From contig JAGLJW010000038.1 of NCBI GenBank assembly GCA_023142215.1, forward strand, positions 1-28,789: a stretch of DNA of 28,789 nt, read 5' to 3'. The DNA is from Candidatus Parcubacteria bacterium (GTDB lineage: Bacteria > Patescibacteriota > Patescibacteriia > Patescibacteriales > UBA12075). Positions within the stretch are counted from its first letter, which is position 1; each line of letters starts with the position of its first letter. The notes under the pieces were generated by a model that did no database searches, was not told the DNA's origin, and saw only the letters and a list, made by a program, of their open reading frames with translations. A program made the position numbers and the translations under genes. This document shows positions 7,268-15,823 of this stretch, in pieces.

Positions 7268-7678
7268 ATGAATAGTTTAGCCGATCAATTAAAGGCAAAA
7301 GGAATAGTGTCAGAAAAAGAATATAATAAGCGCAAGAAACAGGAACTAAGTCATGATCAAATGACACAGGGTGGTTTGAAACATAAATTTAAAGGCACAA
7401 AGGGAATAGTTGCATATGATGAAATTCAACTTGATTTGGCAGAAACTGCTAATGACTTTAGGCATGTTGCCAAGAATATGCTTGTTGATGACCATGAAAC
7501 AATAACTATGCTCATTAAAAAGGTACATGAATTTCGTGATCGTACTGGTAATAAAAGGATTGTATGGTTTTTTTACAATGTTCGGGACGGTTTGAAAAAT
7601 TGTCCAGCTGGTCGTCATGTTGAACTTCTTCAAAGAATGTTCAGGCGAAGTAGCCCAAAATTTGAACTCCCAAGATAA
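7268..7678 (+). CDS. Hypothetical basic cytoplasmic protein, 136 aa
   Basis: I do not recognise this protein. It has no signal peptide or membrane segment and is rich in Lys, Arg and His. The N terminus (MNSLADQLKAKGIVSEKEYN) looks helical, with a charged stretch after it. The C-terminal half (NKRIVWFFYNVRDGLKNCPA ... LQRMFRRSSPKFELPR) holds aromatic and basic residues that could bind nucleic acid; this is inference. A strong SD (AGGAGG, 7 nt before ATG) fixes the start, and its own promoter and terminator make it monocistronic. It diverges from the repeat-containing exported protein and shares a palindrome with it, so the two may be co-regulated. Confidence 0.7.
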   Translation: MNSLADQLKAKGIVSEKEYNKRKKQELSHDQMTQGGLKHKFKGTKGIVAYDEIQLDLAETANDFRHVAKNMLVDDHETITMLIKKVHEFRDRTGNKRIVWFFYNVRDGLKNCPAGRHVELLQRMFRRSSPKFELPR

Positions 7679-7704
7679 TTTAGTTGCTGATTATTAAGCA
7701 CAAT

Positions 7705-7744
7705 AAAAAAGCCACGTAGTATAATAGCTATGTGGCCTTTTCAT
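7705..7744 (+). terminator. Rho-independent terminator of the 7268-7678 gene
   Basis: GCCACGTAG (7711-7719) pairs with CTATGTGGC (7728-7736) with one G-U pair, followed by CTTTTC and preceded by an A-run. It may also work on the opposite strand. Confidence 0.75.
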
Positions 7745-7905
7745 TTTCTTGAACACTTTAGACTTTCTAACTTTTTACACTAAATTTAATATGGGAAGTG
7801 GTTTTTTACATTCGTTTAAAATGACAAAGAAAAATTATTTTAAGTAAAAATATTTTGTTATTTCGTAATATAACGGATGCGAAATGATAAAAATGTAATA
7901 AAAGA

Positions 7906-8658
7906 TTAATCTTCAATCAGCTCCCCGATTACAACTAATCTGTTTTTTTGTGAATAAATTGGATTACAAGTAAATAAAGTTAAAATTGATTTTTCTGTTT
8001 TTTCTAAAATGGAAAGATCTTTTGGATTAACTATTTTAATTTCATTTATTTTGTAATAATAATTTTTTTTCTGCCAAATTATTGAAACAATATCTCCTTT
8101 TTCAAGTTTGTGAAATAAATAGAAAGTTAAGTTGCTTGGAGGTAAATATTTAAATCTATGTCCTGTAATTACGGTATTGCCTATTTTGTCAGGGGTAGAA
8201 CTTTCTGGTATTCGCCAAGCTCCTTGTGATAAAGCAGAGTCTCCGTTTGTTGATTCAATAATTGGTGCATTAACACCTATCTTGGCAATGACTATGCGAT
8301 TGGTAGAAGTGTTATATTTTTTTTGTGGTGTTTCTTTGCTTGCGATACCTGTTTGTGTTGGTGATGAGCTAGAATTTTTTTCTGTTTGTTTTTTTTCCTC
8401 TTCAATATCTTTTTCTTCTATATTGTTTTGATTATTTTCTGAAACCGATAAAATATCTTTTAAAATTTCATCTGTTTTTTGTTTAACAGTTTCATAATCT
8501 TGCCAATCAATATTTGAAGATTTGTCTTGATATGATAATTTGTATTTTGCCATTGGGTAAAGTGGCAGAGCTATTAAATAAATTATAATACCAATAGCTA
8601 AAAACTCTAGCATGAAAACTAGAGTTTTAATTAATTTGTTTTTATTTATTTCAAACAT
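7906..8658 (-). CDS. Sortase (transpeptidase that anchors surface proteins)
   Basis: This 250-aa protein has an N-terminal membrane anchor (about 12-34), a Glu/Lys/Ser linker (about 55-115) and a sortase beta-barrel domain (about 120-248). The catalytic triad is readable: His167 in TVITGHRF, Cys231 in LTLFTCNP and Arg240 in QKNRLVVIGEL. Sortases cut a C-terminal sorting motif after Thr and attach the protein to a surface nucleophile. The upstream gene, 3 bp away, encodes a protein ending in LAPTG plus a membrane helix and basic tail, almost certainly its substrate. The TLFTC form and the LAxTG-like target suggest a class D/E-type enzyme; class is not certain by eye. No SD is visible. Confidence 0.9.
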   Translation of the reverse strand: MFEINKNKLIKTLVFMLEFLAIGIIIYLIALPLYPMAKYKLSYQDKSSNIDWQDYETVKQKTDEILKDILSVSENNQNNIEEKDIEEEKKQTEKNSSSSPTQTGIASKETPQKKYNTSTNRIVIAKIGVNAPIIESTNGDSALSQGAWRIPESSTPDKIGNTVITGHRFKYLPPSNLTFYLFHKLEKGDIVSIIWQKKNYYYKINEIKIVNPKDLSILEKTEKSILTLFTCNPIYSQKNRLVVIGELIED

Positions 8659-8661
8659 AAA

Positions 8662-10083
8662 TTACTGCAAATATTTTTTTCTTAATGTTGTTGCGAGACC
8701 AAAAAATATAATAAACGCTAAAATTAAAAAGACAAATTCTTTTACGCTAAAACCAGTTGGTGCTAATTCTATGTTTACATTAGCAAAGGCACTAATAAGC
8801 TCATGATTATCAGCACTTACTTGTGCTAAATTTGTATATATTCCATTTACGGCAGTTTTATTAATTAAAACATCATATTCAATTAATTTTGTTTGACCAG
8901 GCTCAAAATCTCCAATTTGCCATGTTTTCAAAGCATTATTTCCGTCAATAAAGCTAAGTTCTGTTGGTAGAGTATCAATCAATATAGTGTTATAAGCGGT
9001 CATATTACCGATATTTGCTATATTTACTTTATAATTTATAGTATCTCCAGCATTTGCAAATTCAGTATTAACAGTTTTATTTATTGTTAATTCGGCTAAG
9101 CCCTCTTCGCCTAAAACAATAACTTCTTCAACTGGGCAATTACATGTCGTAAAACTTCTTTCATAACCAATGGTTGCAGGTGAAGCATGAGAAACACATC
9201 TATAATAATATGTAGAACTTTCATCTAGCCCTGTTAATTTAATAGTATGATATGTTACTTTAACAGAATCATCTGTTGAGGAAGCATGATCATATCCGTA
9301 ATTTGGTGTTGTGCTACTTAAAATAAATTGATCTGGAGACGTACTATAAATAACTTGACTGGTTGAATTATAACTTGTAAGCCAGCTAATAGTAGCTGTT
9401 GTACATCCCGTTGAAGTTGCCGACTCATTAATAATTGTTAAGCCTGGAGGTAATCCTCCACCGCCACCGCCACTTCCTCCTCCACCATTTCCACCACCGC
9501 TACCGCCTTCTTCTCCCTCTATTCCAAATAAAATATCAAAATTTAAAGATTTTTCTTGATATCTATTGTCTCCTGTGGTATCAAAATAAACTGAAAAAAT
9601 AAATTCTTTAGAATCATTATTATCAATTGTAGCAATGAAAGTATCCCCATTTTCATCAAAAAAAGCAGTAAGTGTTTTTTCGTATAAAATATTTCCTGTA
9701 CTAGATGCTTTAACTTTAAAATGTAGTATGTCTCCAAATTTATCGCTAATAAAGGGTACTCCTAAATAAGGATTTTCTATGTCAATTGCTTCAATAATTA
9801 TATCTCGCGTTTCTCCACTTCCATCACCAGAAACATCTTCATTTGTTATTTTAACTAATTTTTTTACTGTATCACCAGGCAAAAAATTAACATCATAAAA
9901 TAAAGCAGGTGCACCTGAACAATCATCATTTACACATAACAGTTCCCAAGGATCTGATTCACTATTTCGTATTTCAACTTTTACTTCATTTAGTTGTTGT
10001 GCAAAGGTTGTGCTAGCAACTAAAAAACTTCCTGCAATTGCAATCATTGTTAAACAAATAAATTTTGATATTTTTGTAATCAT
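8662..10083 (-). CDS. Sortase-anchored surface protein (Fn3-like plus DUF11 domains, LAPTG signal)
   Basis: This 473-aa exported protein has a signal peptide (cleavage near STTFAQ, residue 28) and a TasA/camelysin-like beta domain (about 30-187). A glycine-rich hinge (190-210) leads to a fibronectin III-like domain (about 213-313; TISWLTSYNSTSQVIYSTSP ... YYYRCVS) and a DUF11-type repeat (about 331-437; NKTVNTEFANAGDTINYKVN). The C terminus is a sorting signal: LAPTG at 440-444, a hydrophobic helix (450-468) and a basic end (RKKYLQ). It sits 3 bp upstream of the sortase and 11 bp downstream of the 896-aa gene, so the genes are probably co-transcribed. The family role would be display or adhesion. 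Confidence 0.85.
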   Translation of the reverse strand: MITKISKFICLTMIAIAGSFLVASTTFAQQLNEVKVEIRNSESDPWELLCVNDDCSGAPALFYDVNFLPGDTVKKLVKITNEDVSGDGSGETRDIIIEAIDIENPYLGVPFISDKFGDILHFKVKASSTGNILYEKTLTAFFDENGDTFIATIDNNDSKEFIFSVYFDTTGDNRYQEKSLNFDILFGIEGEEGGSGGGNGGGGSGGGGGGLPPGLTIINESATSTGCTTATISWLTSYNSTSQVIYSTSPDQFILSSTTPNYGYDHASSTDDSVKVTYHTIKLTGLDESSTYYYRCVSHASPATIGYERSFTTCNCPVEEVIVLGEEGLAELTINKTVNTEFANAGDTINYKVNIANIGNMTAYNTILIDTLPTELSFIDGNNALKTWQIGDFEPGQTKLIEYDVLINKTAVNGIYTNLAQVSADNHELISAFANVNIELAPTGFSVKEFVFLILAFIIFFGLATTLRKKYLQ

Positions 10084-10094
10084 ATTTTTTAATC

Positions 10095-12785
10095 TTAATT
10101 AGATTCTGGCACAGATGTTGGCTCTGGTGTTGGATTAGATTCAGGTTCTGGTTCTGACACTGGTTCAGGTTCTGGCGCTGGCTCAGGTTTCGGTTCTGGT
10201 GTTAGTTCTGGTGCTGGTGTTGATTCTGGTTCTGATTCAGATGCTGGTTCAAGTTCTAGCTTTGATTCTGGTTTTGGTTCATCTGGTTCTGATTGAGGTT
10301 CCTGTTCATTGGATTCTTGTTTAGCTTCAGTATTTGTTTCTTCTTCACTGCTTGTTTCCATTGGTTCTTCTGTTTCAGTGTTATCACTATCATCTTTTTC
10401 TTCTTTATTTTCTGCATTTTCTTCAGTTTCATTATCGTTATTTATTTCATCATTTGTATCATCTTTATCTGTTTCATTTCCATCTGAGTTGGTATTATTA
10501 TCTTCACTGTTAACATTTTCATCACTTTCTTCACTATCATCATCATCATTGTTATTATTTATTTCGCTGTTTGTATCATCTGTTTCTTCGTTATCATTAT
10601 TAATATCATCGTCTCCATTGTTAACATTTTCACTATCTCCTTCATTATTATCAACATCAGCATCATCTGTTTCTTCTTCATTAGAATTGTTATCACCATC
10701 TTCATTATTTTCATTGTTAGTAGTATCATTTGTTTCGTCTGCGCTTGTAGTATCATTGCTATCATCATTTTCATTATCCATTTCATTATCGTTAATGTTA
10801 TCTGTTTCATCGTTTGTATCATTTTCATTTGTTTCTTCTTCGTCAACATCACCACTATCGTCTGTGTTGTCATTAACATTATCATCAGTATTATTATTTT
10901 CGTCTGTTCCACTGTCATCAGAATTATTATTAATATCATTATCAATACTATCATTTGCATCATCGGTATTATCATTTTCATTATTCGTTTCATTGTCTAC
11001 ATCATTTTCATCTGTTTCTCCATCAGTAACATTATTAATCTCATCATCGGCATCAGTATCATTATTTTCTTCATTACTTCCACCACTTCCACCGCTTACA
11101 TTAATAGTCACGTCGTTATTTACTTCTTCCTCTTCATCTTCGTTATTCTCTTCATTTTTTTCATCACTTTCATTATCATTATCAATATCATCTTTTATTT
11201 TTTCACTGTTTTCAATTAATTCTAAATCATTTAAGTCAAGTCCAGCAAAATCTAAATTATCAGGAGTTACATTTGTATTCTCAGGAGTTGGTTTTGGATC
11301 AACCCAATTAGAGCTACCGTCTGGGATTCTTGCGAAAGAATTATCAGGAATATCTGCTCCGTAATATGAAATTTTATCTATTTCATTTCCAAGTTCGTTA
11401 TAAATTGTAATAGTGCTGGATGCTTGTAGAATATTTTTATCAATATATTTAGTAATAAAACCACTTGGATTAATATCTCCGATTAAATTAATTGATGTTG
11501 TAGCAGTACTATTTCCAATTTTAATTTTCCAATTTTCAATATTAATAATTGAGCTTGAAGCATTATAAATTTCAATAAATTCTTCATAAACGCTATTGAT
11601 AGTTGTAGAAGCTAAAAATTCATTAATAACAATATCAGATTTTCCATGTCCGCTAGAATTTCTTGGAGTTGGATTATTTTTAATTGTAAAATCTTTAAAA
11701 TTATTATTACTATCATAGCCTGTTAATCCACGTTCAATACTTTGGTTTGCACTAGGATTTATAGCAGGGGCAGTTCTGTGGCTTAATGCGGAACCATATC
11801 CAACAAGATCTACTACATCAGAATCGGTTACGTCGTTAGGAGGTCCAGCTACTGGACCAGTGGCAAGATAAATAGTATTACTATCAGTTAATATAAAGCC
11901 AGCATGAGTACCAATTGCATCTGCTTTACTAATTAAATCAGCATTAGCATTATCTCTAACAATTAAGTAGAATCCATAAGCAGGTATTGTTGTTGTTCCA
12001 TTAGGATGTGAACCGTGATATGAACCATGATCTAAATTCCCAATTTCCATAAACAAGCTTGTATCAGGTCCAGCTGTTGTTCTTCTTTCAAGTCTATAGC
12101 TACCAGCTAACAAATCTATATTTTGATCAGTTGGATTGTATAGTTCAATCCAATCGTCTGTTTCGTCTGTATAAATTTCATTAATAACTACATGAGTTGC
12201 AGGTCCACAAGAGCTAGTATTTTCTTTGATATTAGTTTTTTCAGGTGTTGATGCAGTATCTTCTATTGAATTACTTATTTTTTCCTCATCAAAAAAACCT
12301 TTTCCATAACTTAAATTATCTTGAAATCCCCGAAAAACAAAATCAAATTCACATTTTCCCGTTGTTGTACTTTTTGAAGATATTTTAAAATTCCATTGCC
12401 CAATTGCATTTGTAGTTGATGATAAAAAATTTATTAACTCATCATTATATAATTCTATTCCATTTAATTTGGCAATTAAATGTAATTTATTGCAAAATTT
12501 ATTATTATTCTGAGAAATTTTTGTTAAAACAGTATAGTTAACATTTATTGTGCTACTGCTAATTAGATTGATTGTTGTGCTAGTAGCATCTCCTTTTTTA
12601 AAATCTCTTTCATTAATTCCGTTACCATCTAATGAAAAATCTAAAGTTCCTGCACTATAAGTATTATTTTCTGAAATTTCAATATCACTAAAATAAGCCA
12701 CTGTTCCATTAATAGCAGAAAGTGCAGACCAGTTTAGTCCGATGATTAACAATATAACAATAATTTTTCTAAATGATTTTAGCAT
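10095..12785 (-). CDS. Large SipW-dependent surface protein: two lamin-tail domains, acidic disordered region, Pro-Glu tail
   Basis: This 896-aa protein starts with a hydrophobic export segment and the SipW-substrate motif (GTVAYFSDIEISENNTYSAG, residues 27-46), as in TasA/camelysin proteins. A camelysin-like domain runs to about 160. Two lamin-tail (LTD) domains follow at about 197-375 (VVINEIYTDETDDWIELYNP) and 383-505 (IVINEFLAS ... EEFIEIYN). About 530-815 is almost entirely Asp, Asn, Glu, Thr and Ser, strongly acidic and surely disordered. The last 80 residues are Glu-Pro repeats with no sorting signal or membrane helix, so attachment must differ from the 473-aa neighbour. It may bind cations or serve as a stalk (inference). 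It lies between sipW and the sortase pair. Confidence 0.85.
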   Translation of the reverse strand: MLKSFRKIIVILLIIGLNWSALSAINGTVAYFSDIEISENNTYSAGTLDFSLDGNGINERDFKKGDATSTTINLISSSTINVNYTVLTKISQNNNKFCNKLHLIAKLNGIELYNDELINFLSSTTNAIGQWNFKISSKSTTTGKCEFDFVFRGFQDNLSYGKGFFDEEKISNSIEDTASTPEKTNIKENTSSCGPATHVVINEIYTDETDDWIELYNPTDQNIDLLAGSYRLERRTTAGPDTSLFMEIGNLDHGSYHGSHPNGTTTIPAYGFYLIVRDNANADLISKADAIGTHAGFILTDSNTIYLATGPVAGPPNDVTDSDVVDLVGYGSALSHRTAPAINPSANQSIERGLTGYDSNNNFKDFTIKNNPTPRNSSGHGKSDIVINEFLASTTINSVYEEFIEIYNASSSIINIENWKIKIGNSTATTSINLIGDINPSGFITKYIDKNILQASSTITIYNELGNEIDKISYYGADIPDNSFARIPDGSSNWVDPKPTPENTNVTPDNLDFAGLDLNDLELIENSEKIKDDIDNDNESDEKNEENNEDEEEEVNNDVTINVSGGSGGSNEENNDTDADDEINNVTDGETDENDVDNETNNENDNTDDANDSIDNDINNNSDDSGTDENNNTDDNVNDNTDDSGDVDEEETNENDTNDETDNINDNEMDNENDDSNDTTSADETNDTTNNENNEDGDNNSNEEETDDADVDNNEGDSENVNNGDDDINNDNEETDDTNSEINNNNDDDDSEESDENVNSEDNNTNSDGNETDKDDTNDEINNDNETEENAENKEEKDDSDNTETEEPMETSSEEETNTEAKQESNEQEPQSEPDEPKPESKLELEPASESEPESTPAPELTPEPKPEPAPEPEPVSEPEPESNPTPEPTSVPESN

Positions 12786-12799
12786 AGTTTGTATTATTT

Positions 12800-12899
12800 A
12801 AGATTCTTGGGACTTTTGGGATTCTTAGGATTCTTAGGATAACTTTTTTTTAAAGATTATCTCAAGAATCCTAAGAATCTTAAGCATCCTAAGAATCTT
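12800..12899. repeat. 43-nt imperfect inverted repeat made of GATTCTTAG units
   Basis: The arms 12800-12842 and 12858-12899 pair with roughly eight mismatches around a 15-nt loop containing a T-run. Both arms are built of iterated GATTCTTAG-like units. The right arm overlaps the last codons and stop of sipW. It could act as a folded intercistronic region between sipW and the 896-aa gene, or be the product of simple-repeat expansion. Confidence 0.6.
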
Positions 12900-13404
12900 T
12901 TTCTTCTTCTTTCTTTCCCTTCATCTTCTTAATTTCCAACCAAATCTTTTTTATTTCATCACTGATAATTATCAAAGCTGGAATGATGATGATTAAAGCA
13001 AATCCCCAAGGTTTTTTTGCTGTTGATATTACAAATCCCGCATAAGGTACAGAAAGTAATACTTTACCTATAACTTCATCCTTGGTAATTTCTGTACTGT
13101 CTGGAGCATTATTTGCATCGCCTTTCGTTTTGTAAATAGGATTTCCTACACTAACTTGTATATCATGAATTCTGTGAGTGGTTGGGGTTTTTTTTGTTTT
13201 TCCAAAAGTAATAACATCATCAATCTCATAATTATCAACTGGCTTAACAATAACAACACTCCCTGTGTGAATTTCTGGTTCCATTGAACCTGAGAGAACT
13301 GTAAAAATTTGATAGTTTCCAGGTAATGGGAAAAGTGGAATAATAAGTAATAAAGCAATTATTGCAACAATTGTATAAAAAATATATGAAATTACTTTAA
13401 ACAT
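12889..13404 (-). CDS. sipW: SipW-like signal peptidase I (ER/archaeal type)
   Basis: This 171-aa membrane peptidase has an N-terminal helix (about 7-27), then SGSMEP with catalytic Ser40, HRIHD with His77 in place of the bacterial Lys, and KGDANNAPD with Asp96/Asp102. This is the Ser-His-Asp pattern of SipW and eukaryotic/archaeal signal peptidases. A second helix (about 131-148) and a Lys/Glu tail end the protein. SipW enzymes process TasA/camelysin-type precursors, and two such precursors lie in this locus (10095-12785 and 14812-15729). The start overlaps the ATPase stop by 13 bp, suggesting co-transcription. The last codons overlap the inverted repeat at 12800-12899. Confidence 0.9.
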   Translation of the reverse strand: MFKVISYIFYTIVAIIALLLIIPLFPLPGNYQIFTVLSGSMEPEIHTGSVVIVKPVDNYEIDDVITFGKTKKTPTTHRIHDIQVSVGNPIYKTKGDANNAPDSTEITKDEVIGKVLLSVPYAGFVISTAKKPWGFALIIIIPALIIISDEIKKIWLEIKKMKGKKEEEKDS

Positions 13405-14642
13405 GATTTTTCAATAAAACGATAATCAATATATTTAATTAAATTATCTTGATAATTAAAATCTAAATTAACAACAATAGCTTCTTTGACATTTTCTTCT
13501 CGTTCCATGAAATTCTGTAAAATTCTAGCATCAATTGGTTTAGTAAGTTTTTTACATTTAACTTCCATTAATATAATTTTTGCTTTTTGTTCAATAATGA
13601 AATCAATTTCTGTTTTAGAAACAGAGCGATAAAAGAATGTTTTATCTTTTGCTTTATTCTTTAATTCTGAAAAAACAAAATTTTCAAACATACCACCCGT
13701 GTCTTGCCTACTCGTTAAATCTAAGAAATTTCCTAAAATAGCATTACGGATACCTAAATCAAAAAAATAAATTTTAGGCATTTTAGTAACTTGTGTTCTT
13801 ATATTTTTCCTAAATGGTAAAATTTTATCTAAAACAAAAGTGAATTCTAATAAATCTAAATATTTTTCTGTATCTCTTCGTGAAATTTCAGCAGTGTTAC
13901 TTAATTCATTTATATTTAATAAGTTTCCAATTTGAGAAGCTAAAATTTTTATTAAATTATTGAAATGAGCAATATTTTTAATTTTTCCGATTGCCCTAAT
14001 ATCTTTATTGATATAAGCTCCAACATATTCATCTAACATTTTTTCTTTTAAGCTTTTGTTTTCTTGCAAAACTATTGCTGGCATTCCACCATAAATTAAA
14101 TATTCACTTAAGCTATTATCAAAATCTCTTTTAATGTCTAATGGCAAATCTTCTTTTGTTAAATAATCCAAATGAGAAAAACTTTTAAACTCCAGAAATT
14201 CCTCAAAATCTAAAGGGTTAACTAGGAATGACACTTTTCGTCCGACTAAAGAATCTTGAAATTTTGCTTTTAATTCTAAGCTAGACGAACCAGTAGTAAT
14301 AATTTTTATCTTTCCAGCATATTTATCGTAAATATGTTTTAGAAAATTAGATGGATTATCTAAATACTGAATTTCATCTATAAGAAAATAGTTTTTTACT
14401 TCTTTATCAATTACGTATTTAAAAAGATTTTCAGGATCATTATTTAAAGTGTCTAGAATTTTAATTTCTTCTAAATTAAGATAAAAGATTTGTTCTTTCT
14501 TAACTTTCTTTTTAATTAACTCTTCTTCTATTAATTTTAAAAGTGATGTTTTCCCAACTTGTCTAGGACCATTTAAAATAATAATTTCTTTTTCAAAAAG
14601 CCATTTTTTAATGTTTTTTGTTACTTTTCTTTGATAAAGCAT
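13392..14642 (-). CDS. AAA-family ATPase with DUF4143 C-terminal domain
   Basis: This 416-aa protein has Walker A (GPRQVGKTS, about residues 25-33), Walker B (FLIDEIQYL) and sensor ITTGSSS in an N-terminal AAA_14-type domain. The DUF4143 region has FFDLGIRNAILGNF and then a PD-(D/E)xK-like TEIDFIIEQKAKIILMEVKC. The family is common and mobile in archaea and CPR genomes; functions are mostly unknown, with antitoxin, nuclease or membrane links suggested. It sits inside the surface locus and overlaps sipW by 13 bp, although a functional link is not evident. The upstream region holds inverted TGTTAAAA sites that may be an autoregulatory operator. No SD is visible. Confidence 0.85.
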   Translation of the reverse strand: MLYQRKVTKNIKKWLFEKEIIILNGPRQVGKTSLLKLIEEELIKKKVKKEQIFYLNLEEIKILDTLNNDPENLFKYVIDKEVKNYFLIDEIQYLDNPSNFLKHIYDKYAGKIKIITTGSSSLELKAKFQDSLVGRKVSFLVNPLDFEEFLEFKSFSHLDYLTKEDLPLDIKRDFDNSLSEYLIYGGMPAIVLQENKSLKEKMLDEYVGAYINKDIRAIGKIKNIAHFNNLIKILASQIGNLLNINELSNTAEISRRDTEKYLDLLEFTFVLDKILPFRKNIRTQVTKMPKIYFFDLGIRNAILGNFLDLTSRQDTGGMFENFVFSELKNKAKDKTFFYRSVSKTEIDFIIEQKAKIILMEVKCKKLTKPIDARILQNFMEREENVKEAIVVNLDFNYQDNLIKYIDYRFIEKSCLK

Positions 14643-14657
14643 ATTTTTTAATAAAAA

Positions 14658-14698
14658 TGTTAAAACTTATACACTAATTTTAACACTTTATGTTAAAA
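14658..14698. promoter_or_regulatory. TGTTAAAA inverted and direct repeats upstream of the ATPase
   Basis: TTTTAACA (14678-14685) and TGTTAAAA (14691-14698) form an 8-bp inverted repeat. A third TGTTAAAA lies at 14658-14665, 16 bp upstream of the ATPase ATG. The spacing suggests an operator, but AT-rich chance matches are possible. Confidence 0.35.
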
Positions 14699-14811
14699 AT
14701 ATCAATATCTTTTTTAATATCTACCTTTTTTAAATCCTTTATTCACCCTCCTTGATTTTTAGACCAAGGAGAGATGAAAAGAATTCAAATTGTTTTATAA
14801 ATTCTTATAAA

Positions 14812-15729
14812 TTATGGAGTAGGTACAGGTACAACTGTAGCATCAGGATTTATCGTATTATGTCTTTTTTGTACTGATTCAAATTCAACACCAACTACAA
14901 AAGTATCTGTTTGAGCTTCATTTCCAACAGGTTCTCCATTACAAATAATTTCTCCAGTATTTCCTGGTACAAATGGGGCACCAACACACCAAGCAACACC
15001 AACATAGGTAGTATTACCAGCTGGGAGGTCGCCTAAATAAATTTTTTGATTAATAAATGTACTAGCAGTTCCTGCATATCCTTTAGCTAAAAATTTATCA
15101 CCACAAGCAGGATCATAAATATTATCACCAGCAACTTTAGCACAAGCATCTCCATCATCTTTCCACATAAAGAAAAAGATTTCTTCGTCTAATTCTCCAC
15201 TTCCTTCGTCTCCTGTATTACCATCTTCAATGCAAACACCTTCACCTTCAGCTTCTTTTTCTGGATCAACACAAGTAACGTCTCTGTCTGATACTGCAAT
15301 TAAAGTAGCATATAAATAAGCGTCATTGCTTGCTCCATGAAAACTAATAGTATTTTCACCATAATCACCTGGTTTTATATCACCAAAATCAAAAAATCTA
15401 TCTCCTTTTACAAGAGCTAGAGTGTCAGGATCTCTTGCATCTTTAGTTAAATCTTTCAAATCCCAGTTACATGCACATTCCATTCCGTTGCTTGTCCAAT
15501 TTCCATCAACATCTTTATAATGCCAAGTGTTTATATCTGTTCCAGTTCCATCTTCCATACATTCCCAGCCATTATAAGAACATTCGCTGTCAATTTGCAA
15601 ATCAATCATACCAGCAGTAAAAGTATTGCCTGTACTTGTTTCAGTATCACTAAAATAAGCAGTTGTTATGCCGTATGTCATTGCTGAAACAGCAGCGATC
15701 ATAGCTAAACTTAAAATAATTTTTTTCAT
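14812..15729 (-). CDS. TasA/camelysin-like SipW-dependent fibre protein
   Basis: This 305-aa exported protein begins MKKIILSLAMIAAVSAMTYG and continues with AYFSDTETSTGNTFTAGMID, the SipW-substrate signature of TasA, CalY and camelysin. A beta-rich domain follows with FDFGDIKPGDYGENTISFH, repeated cysteines (at least ten) and the closing pattern LPAGNTTYVGVAWCVG ... QTDTFVVGVEFESVQKRHN. The tail is short and Pro-rich (VVPVPTP), with no sorting signal. TasA-family proteins assemble extracellular fibres; the cysteines suggest disulphides and an oxidising location. A structured GC-rich leader lies upstream (15744-15823). The 14643-14811 gap downstream separates it from the ATPase. Confidence 0.88.
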   Translation of the reverse strand: MKKIILSLAMIAAVSAMTYGITTAYFSDTETSTGNTFTAGMIDLQIDSECSYNGWECMEDGTGTDINTWHYKDVDGNWTSNGMECACNWDLKDLTKDARDPDTLALVKGDRFFDFGDIKPGDYGENTISFHGASNDAYLYATLIAVSDRDVTCVDPEKEAEGEGVCIEDGNTGDEGSGELDEEIFFFMWKDDGDACAKVAGDNIYDPACGDKFLAKGYAGTASTFINQKIYLGDLPAGNTTYVGVAWCVGAPFVPGNTGEIICNGEPVGNEAQTDTFVVGVEFESVQKRHNTINPDATVVPVPTP

Positions 15730-15743
15730 ATTTTTTTGTTTAA

Positions 15744-15823
15744 ATTAATTAAATAACCTTTCGGTTAAAAATTTAATGTTAACTGAAAATAAAACATGCT
15801 CCCCTCCCAGAAAGTTCGACCTT
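15744..15823 (-). promoter_or_regulatory. GC-rich structured leader of the TasA-like gene
   Basis: The 15730-16170 gap is very AT-rich except here. On the minus strand it reads GGTCGAACTTTCTGGGAGGG, then GAGCATG, and a small hairpin AACC-GAAA-GGTT (GNRA-type loop) near 15748-15759, about 20 nt before the start codon. An upstream TATAAG could be a -10 box. A cis-acting leader is plausible but no known riboswitch class is recognised. The rest of the gap is AT-rich without clear features, apart from the terminator at 16130. Confidence 0.3.

Noticed and set aside
7268..7678. Similarity of the 136-aa protein N terminus to DUF2058
   Set aside because: Only a short helical stretch with Lys and Gln looks alike; no signature residues support it.
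10309..11364. Long plus-strand frame rich in serine
   Set aside because: It is the complement of the Asp/Asn/Glu-rich coding tract of the 896-aa protein; the composition follows from the codons on the other strand.
14748..14771. CTCCTTG/CAAGGAG hairpin after the TasA-like gene as a terminator
   Set aside because: The stem is only 7 bp with a 10-nt loop and no T-run follows on the minus strand.
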